Assembly (NCBI GenBank): GCA_024336345.1
Contig: JANFOG010000005.1
Coordinates: forward strand, 2,874,681-2,938,680
Direction: 5' to 3'
DNA from: Mariannaea sp. PMI_226
Taxonomy: Eukaryota > Ascomycota > Sordariomycetes > Hypocreales > Nectriaceae
DNA: 64,000 bases
Positions 34,241-46,611 of the stretch are shown here, in pieces; position 1 is the first letter of the stretch, and each line of letters begins with the position of its first letter. Both the position numbers and the translations under genes were made by a program. A model generated the notes under the pieces. The model saw only the letters and a program-made list of their open reading frames with translations. It was not told the DNA's origin and ran no database searches.

Positions 34241-35515
34241 TTATAGGGAATGTGGTTCAGGATCCGCTCGAAGGCCGACTAGGAAGTCGCGGGTCATTTC
34301 GAAACTCAGCCAACTTGACGCCATACTAGGGGCGACTTTGAGAAGATTGGGGACGATTCCCTTATAGAGACCTTTGATTCCTTCTTGGGCCACAATAACT
34401 CGGATGGCGTCGCCAATGCCCTTGTACCGGTAACCCATACCTGACATCGTGTTGATCTGGAAGCGTCTCCGGAGCACGTCGCTATCGCTGCTGTTAACGT
34501 TCGGCAGGTTCTGGTATGGGACTGATGAGAGCAACTCACAAGGGATACGTGCAGGTTTGAGCAACGGCGCCGGAAATTGCACCAGCGAGAAGCTTTCGAC
34601 CCGCGCTGGGATTCTGCTCCCCTTCATATGTTAAGGACTTACGCGCCGACTCGTACACCATGAAATTGAGACCGACCTGGAATGGGATGTCAGGGATAAG
34701 GTTTGGAGAAGGGAGCTGCAGAAAGGACTTACGTAGGGCGCGACTCCAGCTATCGTTGGGAGAATACCCCGATACAGTGCCGCGGCACCACCTTCAGTCC
34801 TATACATATGTATTAAAGTAGCCCACAAGCCGGGCAACTTGTCAGGTTTTGACCCTAGCTCAGCGAAACTCGCCGTTTGAATGGAAAGACGAGTCCGGAC
34901 AATATCGAGAGGATATGTCAAGAACACGGAAGTGATTCCAGCAATGCCACCGCAAACGAGACGGCTGAACGGGGACAGGTCTGCGCCGGGTGAGGTCTCG
35001 AAGAAATTCTGAGAACATCAGTATCAGTTATGTTCGGGCTAGGAGAGAGGTATGAGGTAGCACAAACCCGTTTGTAGAAGTTGTAACTGCTGAACTGAAC
35101 GGCTGAGTAGGGTACAATGCGAATGCAGTTGGTGCCATTGCCACGCATGAATCCTCTCCAGCCCTCCTCCCTCCACATTTTGGCCAGGGCCTGCCCAACT
35201 GAAAGTTTGTATGCATCTCGACCGACGCTTTGGATTTGCATGAGAATCTTCAGGCGCTCCAAGGGCGACACAACGGTTCGGGAGACGGCGCCGGCGACGC
35301 CACCGGCGCAGAATGCAGCGACTACGGGTTGAGAGATGCCGTCTTGGAACCGTTCGAGGCGTCTTTGTGTGACGGTCGGCGAATTGATCAAATCTGGTTC
35401 CGTCTGTCAAATGTCAGTGGATACATCGTCATCTTCAGACAGTCGGGGAGGGTTCAGGTTCAGATATTGATGGCAATCAGGACATATATTGGTTGGATGA
35501 GCATACAGTAGACAT
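34241..35515 (-). CDS. Mitochondrial carrier, YPR011C type (APS/PAPS transporter family)
   Basis: Five exons on the minus strand (35515-35507, 35403-35068, 35008-34733, 34676-34540, 34481-34241) encode 332 aa. The three carrier repeats are present with signatures SPLERLK, TYPLDIVR and TYPFDVLRRR, each with its following glycine-rich helix. AGGVAGAVSRTVVSP, NCIRIVPYSAVQF and RTRLSIQTASF align best, from memory, with yeast YPR011C, which moves adenosine 5'-phosphosulfate and PAPS across the inner mitochondrial membrane. SLC25A42-like CoA carriers are an alternative. The first exon is only nine bases (Met-Ser-Thr), chosen because the frame is closed by a stop directly upstream of the exon 2 acceptor. 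Confidence 0.87.
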
Positions 35516-37368
35516 ATTGATTGACGATCCAATCGCGCGGATCCTAGCAGATCAATTGGGCTCGACGAACACTTCTACACCCGTTACGAGGACCCTGGTT
35601 CCTGGTCGATCCTGACCTGGAGCATCAACCAAAGTGGCGTTCAGGCGCAGAGATGATTTGCAGTGATATCCCAAGTGATTCAAATCGCTTACTATGTGTT
35701 TACCACAGTAGTACGGCGCCGAGGGCAATCGATGAGATATCTGGGCGACGAGGCTCGAAGCAGGTCGCAGTCGGCAACCATCGGGGGTCAGTCCGGGGCT
35801 TGTCTGTTCCTTTTACCCTTCTCTTTTGCGACGGGGGCTGAGACGAGGATGGAGGCTTGCGCGGCGACAGGGCGGCTGGCCGATTCGCTACGTCGACAGT
35901 AGCGGTCGGTCTGCCTTTATTGGAGCTTCGCAGAGGTATTTCAGGGACAGATGCAGGGTGTGGCAGTCGGTGAATGAGATGTGGTGCAAGATGGGGCGCG
36001 TGAGCCCGGTGATGCGGATGACTTCGGGGGTTGCGCGCGTGTGGGCTCCCGGTATTGCCTCGCCCTCGGAGTATGGGGGTCTTTTTCTTGGTGGGGTTTC
36101 GTAACTTGACGAAGTGTTTGGTTGCTGGTAAATTTAGAGAAAGCTTGCCTCAAACCAATGGAACAAAGGAACAAAGACAATACGTTTATAGTGTGATGAG
36201 ATCAGAATTGGCACGTCGATGGAAGTGCCGAGCCTACAACAAGAATAATATGATTGCCTTGTGGTGAAGCTGAACACAGGCCGCCCAAGTTAGGACTGCG
36301 AGTGCTGACATCTACTGTGTACTGTGTATAAGGGAGTTAAGTTAGCTTGTAGACGGGGTGGCCCCGTCACTGGTTTCGGCTAGCCATCTCAGCTGGAAAT
36401 GTTACCTACCTACGAAGATCCCCATACATTGTACAAACGTTATTGGTGGTGCCTGACGACCTTGCCAGGTGTCTTCAGCTAGCACTCCTGAAAAGGTTGC
36501 TGGCGCATTGTACGCGTCCCTATATTCGAGCGGACCGACCTTCTTCCCCCTTCGCCCATCACACAGTTTCTTTCCATCTCCCCTTTTATTTGACTCAAAC
36601 CGAAAACGAACTTCGTTTAAATAGTGATAAAAAAACTATAGCGAGCGGGGTTTACAGATCTGTCTTGAGTTTAGATGACAATGGGTCAATCCCTTCAGCT
36701 TACAGTTACCGCCGATTTGCCCCTTCTTTGGGGTACCTGTGACGTATTCCTGGAACTTGGGAATGCTTGGTCACTTGCTCCTCTGGCTCGCAAGGCTGGA
36801 GTTCTCGGTTGCTTCACTATCGATCCCCTGGAATGCCCAATTGAGAAACCTCGGCATGTACACATTATTGACTGATGGCCAGAGTGTGCACCTTATACAT
36901 TAGATGACAGTGATTGTACTCTATATGGGTAGATTGAGCCCATTATTACAAACGAAAGTATCTCGTCGTTGGGAAGGAAAAAAGATTATATTGATACACG
37001 ACGAAAGTGCCCCGGAACTGGCATCCGTGAGACACCTTTTTTCTGTCTTGTTTTGGCATAAAGTGTCTAAACTACCCATGAATTTGTACTTCCCGTTTGA
37101 AACGTGTCCCACCAATACCACATTCGAGCTGGAGATAAAAAAAAAAAAAGAACAAGGAAAAGGGTTATGCGCGGTTGACCATGTGGCTATCCGGAAAATT
37201 CTACGAGGCCACATATCTAGTCAAACCATCAAACTGGTGCTATAAATGTCGTGCAAGTCAAAAGAAAAAAAGAATAAGAGCAAGCCTCATCCGGGTCAGA
37301 AAGCAGAAACTTTTCCTAGGAAATATCGCCTACAACGGAGGGGCACCCAAATCCCAATAGCGGAGGGT
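35516..37368. other. Gene-free 1.85 kb region
   Basis: It lies between the carrier start and the stop of the SR-protein gene, both on the minus strand. There are A-runs near 37138-37149 and several short ORFs without recognisable similarity, the most protein-like being a 64-codon frame starting at 36681. Nothing was called. Confidence 0.45.
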
Positions 37369-38650
37369 TTACTCAGCAACGTCGAGGTCGTCATGAGCCG
37401 GAGGAGGGCTGTCCAGAGCTGCGATTTTGGTCAGTGATTGAGAATATTGGGTGGGTCATGGGGGAGACTTACGCTTTCGCTCTTCGCCATTTGTGCCATT
37501 CTCCCGTCGGTCACGATCATCGCGATCATCCTTGGAATCTCGCTCGCGGTCGCTGGAACTAGAGAGTTAGTGTCATGGTAGGCCATTTGGAAATTAGAAA
37601 ACATGACATACCGGTGGTCAGGGCTGCGAGAGCGATCACGATCACGGCGGCTGTCGCGGTCATAATCGCGGTCACGGTCACGACGATCATCCTTTCGGGG
37701 AGAGTATTCACGAGTACTGCGACGGGGAGAGGGAGAGCGACCGCGACGGGGAGAACGGCCTCCACCGCGGCGGTCACGGTCTCGACCGGACTCAAATCGC
37801 CAAGAGGCAGAAGGAGGAGTGCGAGCCCACTGTTTCAAGTCAGCTTGTAATGAGCAGATATCAATATATGTAGTCGTACCTCAATCTTCAGAAGGTCATC
37901 GCGACCAATGCGCTTGTTGTGCATCTCATGATAGGCATCATCGGCATCACGTCGATCCTCGTACTCAACAAAGGCGAAGCTGATGATGAACGGCTATGTT
38001 AGACTGAGAACTTTATTTTTCACCTGTTATATCGGAGTACCTACAGTCGGCTGGAGGTTGATCTGGGAGCGGGAATATCACAACGGACGAGGCGTCCATA
38101 ACTAACACCAACGTCGTCAGTACATGACCCAAGTAGAACATGAAACTCGACACATCGCCGTTGGGGCCCCCTTTGTCAGCATAGCAGGCAAGCCATGCCA
38201 TGCGGGCACTCTCGCGCCAAGATTTAAGAGCTAAGGATCTATCGACTCGAACGAACATCGGCTGCGAAGCGAACGAGAAGGCTCATCGAGAAATGGGACA
38301 AGAGAAGAAAGAGAAGAATGTGGAGGCAGGGTAAGGCTTGGGGAGGGGGGCGAAAGGCGCGTGCGAGAACGAGAACGAACGGGGGCGGGCGGAGGACGAG
38401 GGAGGGCGACGCAGACGGCGAGTTGTCGAGCCAAATATTGAATGGCTCGAGAAAATATCGAGTGTTCCGTCGCCATGGGCGTGAACTTTGACGTGGCGCG
38501 GCGAAAGACGTGGACGAGGAGGACGTGTGGGCGAGGAAGGCGAGGGCGTTAGACGAGGTTGACATACCGTTCGAACTCGTAGGCGAGGTCGCGAGCGCGG
38601 GTGCCGTGACTGAAGCCGGTCACGTAGAGGGTAGTTCCACCGCGAGACAT
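37369..38650 (-). CDS. srp1: Srp1-like SR-family splicing factor
   Basis: Six exons on the minus strand (38650-38568, 38101-38045, 37979-37880, 37829-37612, 37558-37473, 37418-37369) encode 197 aa. One RRM (residues about 6-82) has RNP2 LYVTGF and RNP1 RLFAFVEY. It is followed by WARTPPSASW and an Arg/Asp/Ser-rich domain with RS and RD dipeptides and SPRRGRSPSPRRS. Gene order of motifs and the phrase YVTGF...RARDLAYEFE match fission yeast Srp1. SR proteins bind exonic enhancers and recruit the spliceosome. Intron 1 is 466 nt, far longer than other introns here, and begins with a pyrimidine-rich segment; such long introns in SR genes often carry alternative splicing. Confidence 0.88.
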
Positions 38651-40906
38651 GCTGTTGAGGTTGGATTTGGTGCAATGTAGAAATAGATGAGAATGGAGCT
38701 GATGGAGCAGTCCTGAGAAGCTCGACAGGGAAAGGGCAGAGTGATGGCGCGGTAGTGGGTTGATGATAGATGGTTCTAAGTTGGATCTGGGATGACGAGA
38801 ACGTATGGGAAACTTTTGTCCCGGAAAAAAAATGGCTGCTGACATAATGGACAGCGCCTTGACCACCTACTTACACTTACAGTCAGCACATACCTTGGGC
38901 AGTTAGCTACCTAACTAATAACTGGGTACCTGGTCTGCCAGCCATCTGCGACCTTGCTAAGTTCAATGCTTATCCATCTTGGGACATGTTACTCTTTCTT
39001 CGCAAGACTTGCGGAGCCTTACCGTTGAATAGCTACGAGGGCAGGTGGAAATCAATTTGATGGAGATTATCAGCTTGTCCTTTTGAACTGATCATTTTAT
39101 GCCACCTATAAATACTGTGCCATGGTACTGACTTTGGCCCAGATCCAGTAGAGCAATTGGTGAGATGGGTCACTAGATGAGAATGGTGTTTTCCTCCATC
39201 GCTTACTGTGGCCTGCTCATGTCGACAGATCAGGCCACAAGAAGGAGGGGCCGCAACTGAGAGGGTAGATGATGAGTTGCGACAGAGGCAGAATCAGACG
39301 AAGATGAAATATATAGTAAGGGTAGTGGTACTCTAGACACTACCTATAAGCAGATGAAGCGGGGATTGCGGACATCACACATACATTATAAGTACAGTCG
39401 TGGTCTTCGAAAACTAGGATTCTGACGCCCGACTTTCGACTTCTTGACTTCCGGCATTTGGCATTCAATGACCAATGAATGTCCAAGTACAATACAACGG
39501 CATCGGATCTCATACGTGGTGAGAAAACCCCGGACGGAAAAGTCGGCGCGCGCCCGCGCATTCGGAACTTGTGCTGAGTCCGAAGCGGAGTGCCCGGAAC
39601 CCATAGCTTGCTTGCATGCGTACCTAATGCAGATGCCTGAAAATGATTATCTGGAGAGAGAGATGCCAATGGTCTTCGTGGATGAGGTCAATAATCACCA
39701 CAATATCTGTCGCAACGTCGGGTTAGTATTTTTTTTTTTTTTTTCAATTGCCGGCCCGTCTCGGATGTTGCTTGTAGGATGTTTCTGTAAGCACATGTTA
39801 ACTTAGACGAAGTAATTTATGTAGTAGATCTCTCCCTTCTCGTAATCTATAGGCGCAACAGTATGACCAGCATTCTGAACAGTGGCGAGGCACGTGGAAA
39901 GCATCACCGGTTCCAATGTGAGAATGGAGCACTGCTTGTGACTCATCCCAGGGTGGATAGTGGAAGAATCCAAGGATTTCTCATATTGATGGGTAGCATA
40001 ATCCAACTTGTTTTATTGTAGCTAAGAGGCAGCTGCCGAAGGTGTACATCTACTCTATCTATTCACATTGTGTTCGGTCAGCGATAGCCGAACAATGTAC
40101 CCCGAGAATAGGCACTGATTGCACGACTTGAACATTAGGCCATGTATTTTCTTCATCTTTCTCTCTTCATCTTTTTTTTTGCCAGCCATTCACTCGCTGG
40201 TAATGAAAATTGCCTAGTAACCCTGGAGTCTCCGAGGCTCACTGAGACTCCGGCTCGTCCGGACATGGAAACCGAGATTACAAGGTTGATGGTCCAAGGT
40301 TTGAGGCTCCTGGCCCAACCGTGCATTGTGGTACGGCATCCTCGGCGGTAGGGCAATCATGGTAGGTTTTAGTATCTTCGGTACCGTGGGATTTTGGAGT
40401 CCCAAAGGCTGACCACACACAGGGCTGTGACGTCTGCCGTTCCACCCCTACAACGGATGGAGAGGAGGAGTGGGACAGAATAACCATGTCAGTACTTACA
40501 TACCAATGTGAACTTGATTCTCATATAAGCAGTCCGTCTGCTTCAAAGTCCATTCTTAGATCTTATAATACTTGCTCCAATACCATCTGACTCAGCGATC
40601 TTATATAACTGCCTCGTTGTTTACCTTGCCTTACTTCATGACCGACCTATGTATCCCTCGGTCATTCGCCTTTCAACCGGGAAGAAGCAAGCACCACCAC
40701 CCCTTTTTATCTGAGCTTCCTATTCTTATCAGGTCAGTCAACCTGAAGCAAGTACGTTTCTGAGTCTGGCAAGACGAGCCATAATTGAGCCACTTTTCTC
40801 CGATATTCTTTATTCTCATTATTTTCACAATCACCTTGTGCTCTTTCAACCCTTCTCCCTCTACTTTTGATAGCTCAATCCACTGGTACCATCCCTCGAC
40901 TCCGAG
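38651..40906. other. Divergent upstream region of the SR-protein and sterol acyltransferase genes
   Basis: About 2.25 kb with no recognisable gene. It contains T-runs (39728-39743, 40172-40181) and a GGTACC-type motif near 38927. A pyrimidine-rich leader precedes the acyltransferase ATG. Confidence 0.5.
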
Positions 40907-43201
40907 ATGGCCCCGCACTCCGGCCCCGGCCGATCTAGTCCCGAGGCCGTCTCGCCGGCACCTCAGCGGCAACACAGATCTCTTGGAGAAGCCCTGCGCG
41001 CAGCTGGAGCCGTGCTTGACGGAGGTAGAGCAGGATCTGAGACGCCTAGCGAGGAGGACTATGATGAAAATGTCCGTCCAACGCTTGCAAAACCCCGCGT
41101 GATCCGGCGGCATCCCGGCCGTACAGGTGACACCATTGTGCGGACGGAGGGAGCAGCTGTCATGTCAAATTTCGCTTCCAAGTCGACACCTATTGCCGTC
41201 CGCCGGGACTCAGGAATTCATATTGTCTCCGACGATGACAAAAACCTGTTGCAGCTTTTGCGCGAAAGCTCAGAATGGACGCAGGATTCGTCGCCAAAAC
41301 GCCGTTCGCGCAAATTTGCGGACCTTGTCTTCACAAGACAGTTCTCAGCCTTTGACCGGCAGAACACCTCTTCAGTTAACAGCCCGTTTCATGGCTTTTA
41401 TACCCTTTTTTGGCTTGCCGTCGCGATTTTCGTATTTAGGATCTCCGTGGATAATTGGACAGTCTATGGCAGCCCATTTGGGACCAGCGATATCATGAAG
41501 ACCATGTTTCGTCGTGATGGTGCGTAATCTGAAGACTCTATGAACATGTATAATTGCTGATGTTCATCAAGTTCTTGTTCTCCTGCTATCAGATGGCGTC
41601 ATGTGCGGTTTAACGGGATTTAGCTGGGCCATTCAGAAGCTTGTCTTCAACAGCTATCTTGACTGGGACCAATCGGGATGGGTTATTCAAAATGTATGTG
41701 TTCAGCCATAGACTTTCCTTTTACATTTGAAGACTTACTCGATGCGCAGATATGGCAAGCTTTTTTCATGGCTGGTGTGGTCGGTCTCACCCTCTGGCGC
41801 GACTGGCCCTGGACGCACACCGTCTTCTTCGTCCTACACGGCATTGTCATGCTGATGAAGCAACATTCGTATGCCTTTTACAACGGGCACCTCTCAACTG
41901 TGTACAAGAGGCGAACCTCACTGTTGTCGAAGCTGAAGCAGCTTGACTTCGTGGATCCAGTCACTGGTCCGACGCAAACCGCCCCCTTGGTCTCTGCTCT
42001 CTCGACTCAGCATCTTGAAATTCCGCCATCAGCTGAACAACGTCGCAAGTCTATCTCACAGCTGCCAAACCCCAAGGAGAGTGATGTGGAGAAGATATCC
42101 CGTGCTATAACTTCAGGTCAAGCCCTAGATGATGAACAGGTCGATCTTTTCGAACGAATAATCAAGTGGGAGGTGGATGCTCTTGCTGACGAACTGAGTG
42201 GCACTACCACTGACGCCTCCCGAGCGTACCCAAATAACCTCACCTTCATAGATCACTACAAATGGATACCACTTCCGACACTTGTATATGAGCTGGAATA
42301 TCCCCGATCCGAGTCAATCAGCTGGTCGTACGTCATCGAGAAGCTAGTGGCTATGATCGGAGTACTCTTCGTCATGATTCAGGTATCGCAGTACTACATC
42401 TGTGGGTTGAACTGGACTTCTCTCAATTTTAGGAAAGGCACTAATAAGCTATTAACAGATCCAGTGGTGATGAAGACCGTAGAAATGAAAGAACAAGGAA
42501 TTCCTCTTGCTGCCAGGTTTCAGCAATTTCCTTGGCTCCTCAGCGACCTGATTTTCCCGTTCATGATGGAGTATCTAGTAAGCCCTCTCGCGCAATGGCG
42601 TAGGAACGACTGTAGCGGATCTGATCTTGCCTTCTAGCTTGTATGGTACCTAATTTGGGAGACTATCCTAAATATTCTCGCTGAGCTTACGTACTTCGCG
42701 GATCGGAGCTTCTATGACGCTTGGTGGAACAGCGGTAGGCTGCTCAATTTGATTATTGAATCGATGTGTAGTGAAACTAACCGTGATCCAGTATCATGGG
42801 ATCAGTTTGCCCGAGACTGGAACCGCCCGGTTCACATTTTCCTCCTCAGACACGTCTATCACAGCTCCATCTCATCAATGAAGGTGAACAAACATACGGC
42901 AACACTTATCACCTTCTTTCTTTCTGCATGCGTTCACGAACTGGTCATGTGGTGCTTATTCAAAAAGCTTAGAGGTTATCTCTTACTTCTTCAGATGAGT
43001 CAACTGCCTGTATGTTTCGGCAACGTCGTCTACTTTGCTGCCCCTCTGATGCCTGGCGATACTAATTACAATGGTTCACAGCTGGTTAGGCTCAGCCGCA
43101 CCAGGTGGCTTCGAGGACGCAAAGCACTGGGGAATCTAACATTCTGGCTGGGGATCTTTACTGGGCCAAGTCTTCTATGCAGTCTTTATTTGATCCTTTA
43201 A
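40907..43201 (+). CDS. ARE2: Sterol O-acyltransferase (ARE1/ARE2, MBOAT family)
   Basis: Seven exons (40907-41519, 41593-41693, 41750-42401, 42459-42577, 42638-42734, 42792-43009, 43082-43201) encode 639 aa, typical for fungal ACAT-type enzymes. A disordered N-terminal third is followed by multiple membrane segments. The acyltransferase core shows the FYxDWWN-like motif at residues 520-526, the conserved PVHIFLLRHVYHSS block and the putative catalytic His576 (SACVHELVM). The enzyme esterifies ergosterol with acyl-CoA at the ER for storage in lipid droplets. The motif reads FYDAWWN, with Ala where Asp is usual. Intron 3 uses a GTGGGT donor to join VSQYYI to YPVVMKTVEM in frame. Confidence 0.93.
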
Positions 43202-43418
43202 GGACTTGCTATAGGTTAGCTCGTTAAAATTTACAACATATATGGCCTTTCATTATGCAGGGGGCTCGACTTAAGCCGGCGTTTTGGAAAAAAAAAGTAA
43301 CGGATGGTCAGGCACATAAGTCAAGTTTTGTTTTCAGGAAAGAGATTTTTTTATCCTTCAAAACTAAACATCAAAACTACATCGCCAACAAGCCACCCAG
43401 AACAAGTCGGATATATTT

Positions 43419-45597
43419 CTACAATTTCTCATAAGTTGCCATGAGAGATCCTGGAGAAGAGTGTTAGAATGATCATGTCCCGATTCGCGTGTTATGGTGG
43501 GTAAAGAAATACATACCAATAAAAGTTGTCACAAGACGGCTGCGTACTTGGCAGATATCCTCGGGCACTAGCCAGATGGTAGCCCCGAGCTTTCGGGCAA
43601 TGCTAATGCTCAGCTTGGCATTGAGATAAGCATCTTCGTCGCTCTGGCCAGGTGTAACAAGGTCGTAATCGACATAACTGCTCTTCATTCCATTGAGGAC
43701 ATCAAGGAAGAATATACCGGTGCCGATGGCGGGGTCCTTGAATGATCGAATGGCCGAGTTTCGACCTCCCTTTCTCGACATGTCGTTGGCCCATCTCACC
43801 ATTTCAGCATCAGTAATTTCACGCTTTCCTAGCTTCTGGGCCAGGCCATGCAAAGTCACAGTGATGTCCTTGCGCATCAGTTGCCAAACCAGACCAAGAG
43901 TCAGAGTTCTTTGTCCGTCGGTGATATCAGCACCTTGAATACCAACGAGCGAGAAACCAATCTGCTTGCCTAGCTCAATGGCGTAGTTGGTATTCTCAAC
44001 AGCCTTGAACCTCATCAGCTCTCCTCCATGTGCCGGTCGCTTATTAACGTGGCGAACATTCACCGACCCAGGAATAACCTTGTCGTACGCTTGGAGAAGG
44101 ATAGTCCCGTCACGCAGATCATCAAAGAATGATACAACAGCTGGTTGGACATCAAGGCTGTTAAGCCAAAGAGTGAATACTCTGGCTTCGCGTTCACCTT
44201 CAGCATCAAAATCCTCTACCTCGAGCTTCTCCTCCTCGGTGATGGGATCGAGAGCAGGGTGGTTGTTGAAGAGGTTGGCAACAAAGGCCAAGTTGAGCTT
44301 GGGATTTCCAGACACAAGAGACTTGGGCGTTAAGAACTTGCGGCATCCAAGTTTGTCAGCCTCTTGAAGTACAGCTTCGGCCCTTTCATGAAGATCACGG
44401 TGCTGCAAAGGGGCTCTCGTAACTCCATACTCGGGTCCAATCTGGGCCAGCAACACAGCGTAATTCTCGCCATCTTTGACATCACCAGAGAAGTTGGCCA
44501 CTCTAGATTGAGTGGTTAGAATTTGGTATTAGGATAATGTTAGAGGGGCCAACATACCTTCGGGGCCAATTGGCAGCTTTGAGATGGTAATTGAACCAAC
44601 GCAGAAGGATCTGCTCAGGGGGTAGTCTTAGGAACTGCTCAAGTGTTTCATCCTCTTCAAGTAGACGATAGAGCTCAGGGTGAAGCTTGATGTCAATTTT
44701 GCCCAAAAGACCTCGACGAATCACCTGCCAAATGAGACCCAAGATCAGATGCTCTCTGACCTCAATGATGTCACCAGCACCGATGTTGACAACTGAACAA
44801 CCGATACCTTTCGCAGACTCAATAACGATGTTGTTGTTCTCGCTCATTTGGAAGGCGTTGAGATTCTTCGTCTTTCTGCCAGGAATATTGAGAACTCGTT
44901 CATCAATAGTGTCCGGGACGCTGTCATTGATGAGCTTCGCCAAGACGAGACCGTCTTTGCATTCGTCAAACATCTCGAACGTGTCTGTAGGAAAAGGCAA
45001 ACGGTTGCCGATGTCAGCATCGCCATCCAGCACGGCATTGATATGGCGGGTGAACTCGGTTCGCTCATCCTCGTTGATGGTATGGGTGATATTGGCATTG
45101 GAGCCCTGGACATGAATCTTGCCGCTCACACTACCCTTCGAAGCGTGGCCACCGGTTCGCTGGGAGACAACCCCACTGGTAGCAGCAGGCTTTGGTCCTG
45201 AGGGGGTGCGCTGCTGGGGTGCGGAGGAGTCACGAAGTTTAGCAATAAGCTGGAAAGTAAAGGAAGTTAGCGGGGCGACAAAGGAGTGAGTGTGAGGCCT
45301 AACATACTCCGACATAATCTTCCAACTCGACGCGCCGTGATGAATCGAGCTCGACCTCCTTGAGAGCTTGGCGAACGACGTCATAGGGTTGGTTCTCGCT
45401 CTGCTGCGTGGCCTTGATGGCGGTGGCCTCGTCGAGATAGCCCTTGTCATCGACATCTAGTCGCTGGAAAGCATCGGACAAGGAAAAGATCTCGTTCTGT
45501 TGGAACTGAGGAAACTTCCTGCGAGGAGTTTGATGTCAGTGTGGGATACACGGCAAGGATCCGGAGCGACCGACCTCTGAAGCTTCAGCACATTCAT
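43419..45597 (-). CDS. SAC6: Fimbrin (Sac6), actin-bundling protein
   Basis: Five exons on the minus strand (45597-45575, 45518-45308, 45249-44558, 44502-43517, 43450-43419) encode 647 aa. An N-terminal EF-hand pair (AFQRLDVDDKGYLDEA) is followed by four calponin-homology domains arranged as two actin-binding modules, seen as repeated LINDSVPDTID/LLAQIGPEYG/AYDKVIPGSV/LDVLNGMK segments and HLILGLIWQVIR / TLTLGLVWQLMR. Fimbrin crosslinks actin filaments in endocytic patches and the cytokinetic ring. The first EF loop lacks the usual acidic residue at its last position, so calcium binding may be weak. The last exon is 32 nt and encodes SLMATYEKL. The 3' end is 217 bp from the acyltransferase stop (convergent). 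Confidence 0.94.
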
Positions 45598-46611
45598 GGT
45601 GGAACGTAATGCGCAACAATGCGGTCAAGTGCGAAATTGAGGGTAGGATAAGCAGAAAGGACGAATAGGAAAAGGAGAAGGGAAAAGGGAAAAAGGAAAG
45701 GGGGAAGAGGGAGAAGGTGAGGATATGTGAGACGCTCGGCGGACTGCTTGGGAGGAAAATGAAGACAGTGATGCGAGAATTGGGCACCGCGATTCTCTGG
45801 CCACTTGCGAGTTATTAAGCTAAAGAGGAATGAGACGAGAGGAAGGTGCGTGCGTACTCTGGTCTTCTAACAAGGGGAGGAGGAGCGGGGGCGGGGGCAG
45901 GTACCTTTGCTGGTCCTCTTAAAGTACCTCTATGGTACTGAGGGGGCCCTGGCGGATGGTATTTTTTTTTTCACTGCGAAGCTTGCTATAGAACGGTCAG
46001 TGGGGTGACCCAAGGCCCAAAGCTACATGCTAAGAGCAGTACGGTGATGTAATAACAGCACAGCCACACCCAGCCCACGCCACCAGGATTCGCAGGCAGG
46101 CAAACAACGAACTCAGATTTGCAGCTGAATTTTTCTTTCTCTTTTTAGACGTGGCCCACTTTTTTGTTCAATCTTAGAGCAGTTGATGATGTCTTAATGT
46201 TTCTGTTACAAGCAACCTCGTTTCCTTTGATCGCTATTGTTAGACGAAATCTAGAGGCCTAAGTTCGGCAATAAGTCAATAAATACAGAGTACTCCGCAG
46301 GTAGACACGCTTTCCTGAGTGAACGAATAGGTTGCCACTGAGCCAAATATCAAAGCTCCACTGTCTTGCGTAACTGGTTGCAAGTGCAAGGCTCCAACGA
46401 AACTTTTCTTCCCACACATACCCATGTATATGTTGATCTGCGCCAACCTGCTGCTCCAATAAGTTGTTATTTACTCAGTCGCCTGCTAGGCATCAGCTCA
46501 ACTTACTCTTGTCTTAGCAGTTCCTCGTGTAGCCACATACCTACCATCCTACTCGCCTTACCTAACTACAGAGGCTATTCTGAAAAATTCGTCAGCTGCC
46601 AGGTTCGTGCC
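45598..46611. promoter_or_regulatory. Divergent promoter region of fimbrin and the RING-ankyrin gene
   Basis: About 1 kb. A purine-rich tract on the plus strand (45640-45720) is the fimbrin 5' leader, read as pyrimidine-rich on its coding strand. GGTACC-type motifs occur at 45901-45950 and a T-run at 45963. No gene was seen. Confidence 0.5.

Noticed and set aside
34641..34642. Apparent GTAAGT splice donor inside the carrier gene
   Set aside because: Reading through gives ARKSLTYEGEQNPSAGRKLLAGAISG in the expected family frame when checked in short pieces, so no intron is used there.
36681..36875. Small ORF of 64 codons starting ATGGGT, protein-like composition
   Set aside because: No recognisable similarity, no intron or promoter support, and similar short frames occur throughout intergenic DNA. 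RNA-seq could revive it.
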